The position numbers and the translations under genes are program-made. Positions 1 through 6,457 of a stretch of DNA of 10,259 nt are shown one piece after another. The notes below the pieces were generated by a model. That model did not search any database. It had not been told where the DNA came from and saw only the letters and a program-made list of their open reading frames with translations. Origin of the DNA: Brachionus koreanus (lineage: Eukaryota; Rotifera; Eurotatoria; Ploima; Brachionidae). The first letter of the stretch is position 1; every line of letters begins with the position of its first letter. The stretch spans positions 2,702,488-2,712,746 of the forward strand of contig PJRA01000412.1 of NCBI GenBank assembly GCA_016987375.1, given 5' to 3'.

Positions 1-112
1 TATTATAAGATTATTTAATTTTTTCTATAAAATAATTTTATTTTCATTGAAAAAAAAGTATTAAAAAAGATTTAAATAAAAAGGTCAAAAAAGTCATCCG
101 GTTTTTGAGTGT
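1..112 (-). mobile_element. MITE copy 1, right part only (cut by the window edge)
   Basis: The right end reads CCGG then TTTTTGAGTGT, followed by TAA at 113-115. Reverse-complemented, it starts ACACTCAAA and then CCGGA, matching the end of the complete copy at 1274-1487. The internal block at 39-52 is the reverse complement of TTTCAATGAAAATA, which occurs in all three copies of this family in the window. Orientation is opposite to copy 2. The left end lies outside the window, so its length and target duplication cannot be read. No coding potential is seen. Confidence 0.72.
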
Positions 113-1273
113 TAAAAGTTGAGCAATCTAATACAGAAAACCAGGAGATTAAATTTTCTTTGCCTGTTTATGTTTATTTAAAAGGAAAGCTTCATCGAAT
201 GATAGCTTATTATATGACTTAAAAAGTATTTGATTTTCTAAAAAAAATTGTGTAATCTAATTGAGTACATACCCAATGCAAAATAATAACGCATTTTGAA
301 AATTCAAAGCAATTTTTAAATTACTGTAAAAAGAATCTAAAAAAATATTTTTTAATTATTATCATAATAGGTTCACTAAAACTGCTTATTTTCAAAACCA
401 ATGAGCTATTGAGATTTAAGCGTTTTATTGACTAAAAAGGTCTATTTTGAAGGGTGTCCTGTACACCTACACAGAATACACCAAATTGAAAAAAATAAAG
501 ACAAATGTTTACATGTAGGATCTAGGTATACAGTACCCCTACAAATTTCAAATAAACCTAAAATTGGGTGTAGAATCTGATGAGTATATGCAACTTATAA
601 CTTAATCTTAAAAAGCTTTTATTATTTCATAAAAAAAATAAATTGGCTATAATTTTGGACCGCGATGTTGACTAGCCGGATCGATGTTCAAGAGAATTAA
701 AAGATGAAAATTTTTTTTTCAAAAAGAAGTGAATTAGCTTAAATCTTTGGTTTATTTTCAGAAATAAACCTAAAATTTTGTAAAATTTAAAATAAAATCT
801 TTGATTTAGACTAAAATGAAAACAAAAATTTAAATTAATAAACATGAAACCATGAATTTTGACCTTCTGTTTTTATAAAAGTCTGTCTAGGCCATCTTGC
901 TGGCGGTTATAAGAATCTGATCTTTAAAGTTCTAAAAAGACATGTTATTTCAATTTTGAATTTTAAGTTTCAAAATCATTTCAAAAATTTTAAAATTTCA
1001 AATTATTTAAAAGGTATTTAATCCATTACTAAACAAAACTCTTCATTAGATGGTTAATTAAGAATAAAAATAAAATGTAAGCATAAATAAATATTGTTAA
1101 TTAATAATATATTACAATCAAATTTAAGAGATTTTTTTATTAACCACCATCGTTAGCTTAGATTTAAAAATAAAATTTTATAAAATGGAATAAAACCGTA
1201 AACTAAATAAACTGATGAAACCGATAAGAAAGCTTATTCATACTAAAAATCATGCAATATACGACTATATTAA
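113..1273. other. Intergenic AT-rich stretch without a supported gene
   Basis: Both strands were read and no convincing exon or RNA gene was found. A 16-base direct repeat (AAATAAACCTAAAATT) occurs at 550-565 and 762-777, each preceded by TTTCA, which hints at an old local duplication or a dispersed repeat. Two less AT-rich islands, near 659-692 and 885-915, are not recognisable. The stretch lies downstream of the minus-strand RING-type gene. Confidence 0.5.
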
Positions 1274-1487
1274 ACACTCAAAGGCCGGAGGGATTTTTCG
1301 ACCCATTTTATTTGACTCGTTTTTTTTCTTTTTTTCAATGAAAATAAAATTGTTTTGTAATAAAATTTAAATAATTTTATAACATTTTTGATTTAAGATA
1401 TGATTGAAAAAAAAATTAAAAAAATAATTAAATTTTTTGAATAAAGAAAAAATAATCGAAGAAAAGAAGAGTTCGACATTTGAGTGT
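1274..1487 (+). mobile_element. MITE copy 2, complete, 214 bp, flanked by TAA
   Basis: The left end ACACTCAAAGGCCGGAG and the right end (reverse complement ACACTCAAATGTCGAAC) form an imperfect terminal inverted repeat with nine perfect outer bases. TAA stands immediately outside both ends (1271-1273 and 1488-1490), which suits a 3-bp TWA duplication as made by PIF/Harbinger-type transposases. The interior is AT-rich and non-coding and shares TTTCAATGAAAATA (1333-1346) with the other two copies. It lies 27 bp beyond the possible end of the minus-strand RING-type gene. Assignment to Harbinger is inference; the repeat-family identity is read directly. Confidence 0.8.
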
Positions 1488-1514
1488 TAAGTTTTTATAT
1501 TAACATTTCAACTT

Positions 1515-1586
1515 TTAAAATATGACACAATGGTCGCAATAAATCTTTATTTTTGAAAGTTATATCAAAAATAAAGCGCAAAAAAA
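1515..1586 (-). pseudogene. Candidate broken last exon of the RING-type gene
   Basis: A good acceptor (ATCTTCCAG, ending at 1587 on the minus strand) precedes a run of seven T (1586-1580). In the unshifted frame after exon 2 this gives no zinc ligands. One T fewer would place V-F-C directly after the H of exon 2, which is the H-x2-C spacing of a RING-H2 finger. In the same frame C-D-H-C follows at 1527-1538, which would be the last Cys pair, and a stop ends the frame at 1515-1517. An in-frame TAA interrupts it midway. So either the exon has decayed (one indel plus one stop), or the match is chance and the gene ends differently. The implied intron 2 is 84 bp (1670-1587). Confidence 0.35.
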
Positions 1587-1670
1587 CTGGAAGATTATTT
1601 TTTACGGTGTATTTTTATTATCAGTTGCTAACCAATTTTAGCTAATTTTAAAATAAATAAAAAAATTTAC

Positions 1671-1764
1671 CATGTGGCAGATGATCGCATTCAAAAACCA
1701 TTTTATCAATTTTTTCTGAACATGTAATGCAAGGAATCTTAAATTTAATTACTTTAAAAAGTCT
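1671..1764 (-). CDS. Exon 2 of the RING-type gene: first half of a RING-H2 finger
   Basis: On the minus strand the acceptor GTTTACAG ends at 1765, and an open frame of 31 codons plus one base runs to a donor ATG|GTAAAT at 1671/1670. Its phase (0) equals that of the donor at 2821/2820. The residues show C-x2-C (PCITC), ten residues, then C-D-H-L-P-H. That is ligands 1 to 5 of a C3H2C3 RING-H2 finger (C-x2-C-x10-C-x-H-x2-H), a fold usually found in E3 ubiquitin ligases. If the donor is not used, the frame instead runs seven more codons to a TAA at 1648-1650, giving a 287-residue protein with half a finger. It is too short to be convincing alone; the phase match and motif carry the call. Confidence 0.6.
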
Positions 1765-3567
1765 CTGTAAACGTCAGATAATTTTGATTATTTATTAACG
1801 TATAATCTCGATTTAACGACATGTCACAAACTTCGAATACCCAATTAAGTGACATGTCACTAAAAATATTTTTATGTCTTCAAATTTTATTAAATAGGTA
1901 AATTAAAGAAATCGAATAAAAACTTATTTGACTATTGTTCGTTTAAGAAAAGACAAAAAAATTTTAATTATAAAATTAGAAGAAAAATCTTTTGATACAT
2001 ATATTGCAATAAAATGACTGATTTGGCTTCAGTCCTTTAGGCAAACAATTTCCACATTTCTGACAAGAAAGCCATGAATTTTGGTCATTGTTTAGGTGAA
2101 AAAAACAATTACAGTTAAAGCATTTTTTATCATGCATTTGAATTTTTAAAAAATTAGTCTTACTGTGACTAACAGGTGACTTTACTAAGGCTCTTGAACA
2201 AGATTTTGACTATCAAAAGTACCTAACAAAAATTAATCTGTAAGAAAAAATTTTTTTTAATTAATTTTTACTTGCCTTTAGTTTCATAAATTATAATAAT
2301 ATTTTCATTTAGTTTAAAACTTTTGATTTTGTAATTTTGAATTTTTCGCTGCACAACACAAAGTATGGAAAGCTATCCGCCGAACTACACATAAGACAAG
2401 ACAATTTGATCTTTTCTTTGCCACTGGTTTTTGCATATGATTTTTTTGACCACGATGTTTAATTGTGTAATTACCATCGCAGCATATGTAAAATGAGGAT
2501 TCATCAATATTAAAAATTTTCATAGACTCAAAATTAAAATCGTATAAATAAATAAATAATAGAAAAAAAAAAACTAACTTAAAAAATGCAAATCATGTTT
2601 TTGATTAAAATAAAAATTGTATAGTGGATTTTTAATTTCTCAGTTGAATTTAGGAATCCATTAAAAAAATAAGGTCGTTATCATCACAGACAACAATTAA
2701 GAGAGGGAGTGATGAGAACTCCATAAAAGCGAGTTATGTCACTATATATACAGTGACATGTATTTAAAATCAAGATTATACGTTAATTTAAAATCAAGTG
2801 ATTATTGAAAAAAAAATTACCTGTTTATTTTTGTCCTTTATCCATTCACCTTCATAGAAAATTTCCTTTTTATCGCAATTATATAATTTTTTTGAGTCTA
2901 ATTTAAATACAAAATCGTCTTCTCGCCTTAAAATAAATCCATCCGGAATTTCAACAATTTGAGTGAAAGTGCTTCTTTCCACGCCATTATAAAATTCTAT
3001 CCATTGGTTTTCCATCTTAATAATGTAAAGTTCCTCAAAAAGATATGTTTGATAAGGCAGAACATCTTTGACAACCCAAACATAAAAACTGCCTTGTTCA
3101 TAGTAATTGATTTTAATTTTATTACTAATTGTCATATTTAACAAATTTTTAGCAAGGTAATCATCAATGTTAGATTTGCCTTCTTCAAATATTATCCATT
3201 CATTTTCTGAAATATCTTTGTGATTTGTCAAAAGTTCGTATTTATTCAATTTTTTACAAATATTTGTTTTGCAACAACTTTTAGTAATGCCGCTTTCTTT
3301 ACACTTCAAACACATTAGATATACTTGAATCATGTGCTTATCAATATTAGGATTTAAAGCTTGACAAAAACGACAAGTTTGCAACTCTGTGTTTTCCTGT
3401 TTACTCCTGTATTTATAGTTGTTAGATGAAATAAAATTTTCTAGTTCAGTTTTATCCCGAAATCGCTTGACACTCCAGGTTACCTTCTCAGAAATACTAT
3501 TAGTAGATTTTGTTCTTTGACGTTTTTTGGGCTGAAAACTGAGGTTATTCATTCTCAGGCTATCCAC
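1671..3567 (-). CDS. Cys-rich nuclear-type protein with C-terminal RING-H2-like finger; intron 1 holds a transposon
   Basis: Exon 1 (3567-2821) codes 249 residues from the first ATG and ends at a good donor, AAACAG|GTAATT. Reading through the donor adds only eight residues before a stop at 2794. A basic cluster, KKRQRTK at residues 14-20, looks like a nuclear localisation signal. Cysteines follow as C65-x2-C68, C86-x2-C89, C98-C99 and C104, suggesting a zinc ribbon, vaguely like FLYWCH/FAR1-type fingers but not assignable. Residues 115-249 are rich in aromatic and acidic residues and are not recognised. Exon 2 (1764-1671) adds the start of a RING-H2 finger in matching phase. The 1056-bp intron (2820-1765) contains the 986-bp transposon at 1798-2783; without it and one TA the intron would be 68 bp. 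The 3' end may be broken (see 1515-1586). Function is unknown; a ubiquitin-ligase role would follow only if the RING is real. It could also be a lineage-expanded or transposon-derived family. Confidence 0.62.
1848..1861. repeat. Perfect 14-base palindrome, subterminal transposon motif
   Basis: AGTGACATGTCACT reads the same on both strands. Its core recurs inside the left inverted repeat (1819-1827) and near the right end (2736-2743, 2752-2759), which suggests repeated protein-binding sites of the element rather than chance. Confidence 0.6.
1976..2209 (-). pseudogene. Cys-rich zinc-finger-like open frame inside the transposon
   Basis: A frame of 77 codons is open from 2209 to the TAA at 1976-1978, directly after a possible acceptor (TTTTGATAG). 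The first in-frame ATG gives a 53-residue peptide. Ligand-like cysteines are spaced as C30-x2-C33-x-C35, C49-x2-C52-x2-C55 and C68-x2-C71, with W47 just before the second group, a layout seen in treble-clef and PHD-like zinc fingers. The composition (Cys, His, Asn, Gln, Trp) is clearly coding-like against the Phe/Lys/Ile/Asn noise of this DNA. It lies downstream of the DDE fragment on the same strand, so it may be a C-terminal zinc domain of the transposase or a captured exon. The splice link between the two is unresolved: the best-looking intron (2271-2238) would be only 34 bp. Confidence 0.5.
2314..2523 (-). pseudogene. DDE transposase fragment (pogo/Tc1-mariner type)
   Basis: Sixty-nine codons on the minus strand begin MKIFNIDESSF. 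The I-D-E-S/T-x-F motif carries the first catalytic Asp of DDE_1 and IS630-Tc1-mariner transposases. It is followed, as in that superfamily, by H-R-G-Q-K and then R-S-N-C-L-V-L-C-V-V, the next beta strand. The other catalytic residues and the helix-turn-helix are absent, so this is one exon or a fragment. The same frame is open upstream of the ATG, including a possible GAG| acceptor two codons before it, so the ATG need not be the true start. After the V-V strand the sequence loses resemblance and a shifted frame stays open for about 28 codons, suggesting a frameshift. It lies inside the TA-flanked inverted-repeat element. Confidence 0.6.
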
Positions 3568-4285
3568 AAACTATTAAAATATTTTAAAGAAATTTTATAA
3601 AAATTTCTTTATTCGCAATTTAGATTTTACTTTTGAATTTACTAACTTTTTATCACTAGTTTAGTTAAATTAGTTTTATTATGTTAATAAAATTAAATAT
3701 TAAAAAAAATAATTTTTGTTAATTTTTCACTAAAAAAAAATCTAATAAATATTTTAAAATATTTAAAAGATGTGGTTGTTATTACGATTATTTAAAAGTA
3801 AATTATACAATCTAATTTTATTTGATTTCAAACAATTAAAGATAAAATGTATTTTATTTTACATTTTAAATTTATTAATTGGTTTAGCTGATAATTCGAA
3901 ATAATTATCAACTTAACATAACAAAGATAAGATGCCGTTTACTTCTTTTTCTTTTTAAACTTTCTTCTATATGTTTTTACTATTAGTTTAAAACTAGAAA
4001 CACCAAACGAGTCATTTGACTCATTTGAAAAATTATTAAATCCTCATATTTTTTGAATAGATTTTTCAAATGAAAATATCTTTTTTGATTTATGTAGATA
4101 ATAAAATTTTCTTTAAAAAATGATATAAATTTATAAAATTATTTTAGTTTTTTTAAAGTTTATTTTTGATTCAAAAAAAAAGTTAAAAAGCTTGATGCTT
4201 CTTGTGTTAAAAGAAAATCCATGATTTGTTGTTTAATTAAGACTGATAAATTGTTCATTTTCTATAAAATTAACATACGAATAAA
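3568..4285. other. Spacer upstream of the RING-type gene; no gene seen
   Basis: This stretch runs from the start codon of the minus-strand gene to the LINE remnant. It must hold that gene's promoter, but no TATA box or initiator can be singled out in such AT-rich DNA. The only distinct structures are GAGTCATTTGACTC near 4009-4022 (two 6-base arms) and the longer inverted repeat at 4021-4073. Confidence 0.45.
4021..4073. repeat. 13-bp perfect inverted repeat with 27-nt spacer
   Basis: TCATTTGAAAAAT at 4021-4033 is the exact reverse complement of ATTTTTCAAATGA at 4061-4073. A transcript on either strand would fold into a hairpin. It is not linked to any recognisable element and could be a chance product of AT-rich sequence, although 13 perfect pairs at this distance is notable. 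Confidence 0.5.
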
Positions 4286-4291
4286 ATATGT

Positions 4292-4744
4292 GAACGAGAT
4301 CTTGGAGTATTTATAAAAAAAAATGAAATGGGATGTTCAAGTTAGACATGGTACTGCAAAAGCAAACAGGATGTTAGGGTTAATCAAAAAATCATTTAAA
4401 TTCCTAAACAAACACAACACTACACTTTTATACAAATCACTTATTAGACCACATTTAGAGTACGCGATTAGCTCTTGGCATCCTTACTGTGTAAAAGATA
4501 TAAACGAATAGTAAAAGGTTCAAAGAAGAGCTACGAAACTGGCTCAGGACCTGAGAAAATTAAGTTATATTGATAGATTGAATAAAATGGATCTTACCAA
4601 CCCTCAAATAAGAAGTCAGAGAGGTGACCTTATTCAGATGTTCAAAATTGTTAACNNAAACTACCAACAGATATGGTGAATACACAGACTTTAAATAGTT
4701 TTAAGGCAAAGCTGGACGCCTGGATGAAGGATTATTTTTTTTGA
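4292..4744 (+). pseudogene. Reverse transcriptase C-terminal fragment (LINE), frameshifted with stops and an N gap
   Basis: The frame at 4292 reads E-R-D-L-G-V-F-I, a motif common in LINE reverse transcriptases just after the palm. An A-run (4315-4323) then shifts the frame by one base, and from 4323 the text continues K-W-D-V-Q-V-R-H and L-L-Y-K-S-L-I-R-P-H-L-E-Y-A, typical of this family. TAG and TAA at 4509-4514 stand where relatives have two sense codons before K-V-Q-R-R-A-T-K. The frame then stays open to the N bases at 4656-4657. After the gap L-P-T-D-M-V, then L-N-S-F-K-A-K-L-D and a TGA at 4742-4744 match the usual C terminus. Several dozen residues normally found between these blocks are missing at the gap. 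It is certainly non-functional as shown. Confidence 0.82.
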
Positions 4745-4756
4745 AGCGACAGCTAC

Positions 4757-4826
4757 AGCCCTTAAAGGGCTCTACTTGAACTTGTTATAGTTCAAGTTGC
4801 TTTTCTATTTACTACTACTACTACTA
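4757..4826 (+). repeat. LINE 3' UTR tail: two hairpins plus (ACT)5
   Basis: AGCCCT and AGGGCT pair across a TAA loop (4757-4771). ACTTGAAC (4774-4781) and GTTCAAGT (4790-4797) form a perfect 8-bp stem with an 8-base loop. (ACT)5A follows at 4811-4826. Structured 3' ends with a short tandem repeat are known recognition signals for CR1/L2-type reverse transcriptases; that role here is inference. The same plan recurs at 5358-5427 with unrelated sequence. Confidence 0.72.
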
Positions 4827-5357
4827 AAATAAAAATGTTTTAATGATTTTATTAATTTGATTATTAAGTTAATTTTTCTAATAGTATAAAAAACATTATT
4901 TTAATTTCACAAAACAAAAGAAGAAATAAGTGAAAAGTCTATAGTTTTTACACTTTAAAACATTTAAAATAAAACAAAAATTGTGTTACTTTTTGAAACT
5001 TTTTTCTGCTATTGACTGTTTGTCTGTTAAACGAGATTCGAAAGACTGAAAATAAATTAAGAAACAATAACTTAAGATTTGAATGTATTAATTTATTTTT
5101 ATCTAAATTAATTTAAAGCCCCATGAACTGAATAATATTTCTAATAAATAGAGACTAAATAATACAATTAAATGCAAAAATTTTAAAAATACAATTAATT
5201 AAAAGATCATTTAGTTTAATATTTAATAAAAATTGAGCAATTAAAGTTTAATTTCATTTTTAATTTGATTTTGGAGACAACAAACTTAACTGAATCAACA
5301 ATGCCACAATGGTCATAGTCACATTATAGCTATTTATTAACTCACAAGGACTGCAAT
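4827..5357. other. AT-rich spacer between two retroelement tails; no gene seen
   Basis: I see no exon, RNA gene or repeat that can be supported on either strand. The last part, from about 5340, probably belongs to the truncated retroelement whose tail follows, but there is no recognisable reverse transcriptase text. Confidence 0.4.
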
Positions 5358-5427
5358 AGCCTAAATGGCTAAGCGCATATTTGCGCTGGTATAAAGCACT
5401 ATACCGCAGTAACTACTACTACTACTA
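5358..5427 (+). mobile_element. Second retroelement 3' tail: three hairpins plus (ACT)5, heavily 5'-truncated
   Basis: Three adjacent stem-loops can be read: AGCC/GGCT (5358-5370), AGCGCA/TGCGCT with a TATT loop (5372-5387), and GGTATA/TATACC with a 6-base loop (5388-5405). (ACT)5A follows at 5412-5427. Primary sequence differs from the LINE tail at 4757-4826 but the architecture and the terminal repeat are the same, so it is most likely the 3' end of a related LINE family or a SINE using its machinery. No coding text is left upstream. Confidence 0.62.
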
Positions 5428-5500
5428 TTTATTACTTATAATTTTATTTTTTTAAAATAAAATGATTATAAATTTAAAGAAAACATGAATTTAAGGATGC

Positions 5501-5533
5501 AATAGAATGATTCAATCCTGCCCTCATTCTATT
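5501..5533. repeat. 10-bp inverted repeat with 13-nt spacer
   Basis: AATAGAATGA (5501-5510) is the exact reverse complement of TCATTCTATT (5524-5533). It lies just before the SINE-like repeat and may be part of its 5' region, but the second copy is cut by the window edge so this cannot be tested here. Confidence 0.4.
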
Positions 5534-5561
5534 CCATTAGTTGTCAGACTGGTGGAAGAAT

Positions 5562-5850
5562 AAAGAGAAGGTTTCGAATCAAGATATATTGAATATCCTA
5601 CTCCATTGTGTAATTGGTACTTTACTATTTCTAATTTTTTCCCTGATACATCAGATAATTAAACAAATGTAACGCATCCAATAACTCTCTATTTCATTAT
5701 ATCTATTTCTACTATTTTTATTATTTTTCTATTTTTTAAAAATTATTTTCACTAAATTTTATTTCATTTAACTTTATTTTGATTTTTATTATTATTATTA
5801 TTTTTAAATCTGAAGGAGCATCAGCTCGGAACAGAAAACAAATAAATAAA
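5562..5850 (+). mobile_element. SINE-like dispersed repeat, copy A
   Basis: This stretch matches the reverse complement of the last 260 bases of the window over most of its length. Shared blocks include GGTTTCGAATCAAG (5570-5583), CTCCATTGTGTAATTG, and ATCTGAAGGAGC...AGCTCGG near the 3' end. The 3' end has a small GAGC/GCTC hairpin followed by an A-rich tail (AAACAAATAAATAAA). GTTTCGAATCA resembles a polymerase III B box (9 of 11 consensus bases), and TTAGTTGTCAGACTGG about 30 bases earlier vaguely fits an A box. A tRNA-derived SINE is therefore plausible; a LINE 3' fragment is the alternative. The true 5' end may extend to about 5500. Confidence 0.65.
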
Positions 5851-6457
5851 AAATTTAAGGATAGCTGTTGAACACTAATAATCTAACTAGGAAGCCATGT
5901 TGTCCACTGAAAGAGAATTTTATTAGTCTCAAATTTGGTGAAAGAAAAAATATCGCCCTATTTCTGGAATTTTTCATAATTCTAAACAACTTTTAAACAG
6001 TAGAGAAAGGAATTGATTGAAGTCATGCCTAAATTATTTTTGTGTGAATTCCTGTATGTCCTGTATAACTCTAACCCTGTATGTCCAAATAAGCTAGTCC
6101 TGGATAGATAAATCAAGGCATGGCTGATAAAAATAGTGTTAAAAATCAGATTGAAAATGAAATCTTAAATAAATTGTTCCATTTGATTAAAGATAGCAAA
6201 TCCAATGTACAGCTAAATCAGCAAAATCGATATTTTCAAATTGAACAAGAGCAATATTAAAATTGAAAAAACTGAAATTAATTTTAAGTTGCAATCTTAA
6301 CTTAAACATTTGCAATATTTCAGTTAAATAATTATTTTTCTATATGTATTATGAAAATGTTTCGAAAATGATTTTTAAATTATTCTTTTTATTAATAAAA
6401 AAAAAGCATTTTTAAAAAATAACACGCTTGATTTTAAATTAAAAATTATATTTATAG
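5851..6457. other. Spacer upstream of the helicase gene; one small ORF
   Basis: Apart from the short ORF at 6120-6260, no gene is evident. A short direct repeat, CCTGTATGTCC, occurs twice around 6050-6090. The helicase promoter must lie here or just upstream, but no core element stands out. An in-frame TAG directly precedes the helicase ATG; the same bases (TTTATAG) could instead be a splice or trans-splice acceptor. Confidence 0.45.
6120..6260 (+). CDS. Short hydrophilic ORF, 46 residues, uncertain
   Basis: ATG at 6120 opens 46 codons to TAA at 6258. The peptide begins MADKNSVKNQ and is rich in Asn, Gln, Glu and Lys, with a mix unlike random translations of this AT-rich DNA. No family is recognised. 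It might be a short gene, a transposon remnant, or a first exon: a possible donor (AAT|GTACAG, near 6207) could join it to the TTTATAG acceptor just before the helicase ATG, which would give that protein an alternative N terminus. None of this is supported beyond composition. Confidence 0.22.
   Translation: MADKNSVKNQIENEILNKLFHLIKDSKSNVQLNQQNRYFQIEQEQY

Larger units (their letters stand above)
1798..2783 (-). mobile_element. pogo/Tc1-mariner-like DNA transposon, 986 bp, degenerate, in intron 1 of the RING-type gene
   Basis: The left end reads ACGTATAATCTCGATTT and continues to GACATGTCAC at 1827. The right end, reverse-complemented, reads ACGTATAATCTTGATTTT and continues to ACATGTCAC. This gives roughly 30-bp inverted repeats with a few substitutions and one indel. 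TA stands directly outside both ends (1796-1797 and 2784-2785), the target of pogo and Tc1/mariner elements. Subterminal motifs repeat GTGACATGTCAC: a perfect 14-base palindrome at 1848-1861 and an inverted pair at 2736-2743 and 2752-2759, possible transposase-binding sites. Inside, on the minus strand, lie a DDE fragment (2314-2523) and a Cys-rich frame (1976-2209). A 24-codon ORF from an ATG at 2724 is not recognisable. No complete transposase can be assembled, so the copy is probably non-autonomous. A TTAA target (piggyBac-like) is an alternative reading of the ends, but the DDE fragment argues against it. Confidence 0.8.
4286..4826 (+). mobile_element. 5'-truncated non-LTR retrotransposon (CR1/Jockey/L2-like), 3' end
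   Basis: The piece contains the region C-terminal to the reverse transcriptase palm, then a short 3' UTR with two hairpins and (ACT)5. Similarity to LINE proteins begins near 4286, so the 5' part was never copied or has been lost, as usual for LINE insertions. The end at 4826 is defined by the microsatellite tail. A two-base N gap at 4656-4657 interrupts it. No clear target duplication could be recognised. Clade assignment within CR1/Jockey/L2 is not possible from this fragment. Confidence 0.8.

Noticed and set aside
2655..2724. 24-codon ORF inside the transposon as the transposase N terminus
   Set aside because: Too short, no helix-turn-helix pattern, and no clear donor to connect it to the DDE exon.
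1796..2786. piggyBac element with TTAA target site
   Set aside because: TTAA can be read at both borders, but the internal fragment resembles DDE_1/IS630-Tc1-mariner transposases, which duplicate TA, so TA is the better reading.
2959..3141. Plus-strand open frame of 60 codons
   Set aside because: It lies antisense within the well-supported minus-strand exon 1 and has low-complexity, membrane-like noise typical of AT-rich antisense frames.
5537..5583. A functional tRNA gene
   Set aside because: Box-like sequences are present, but no acceptor stem, anticodon stem or T stem can be folded; at most it is a tRNA-derived SINE head.
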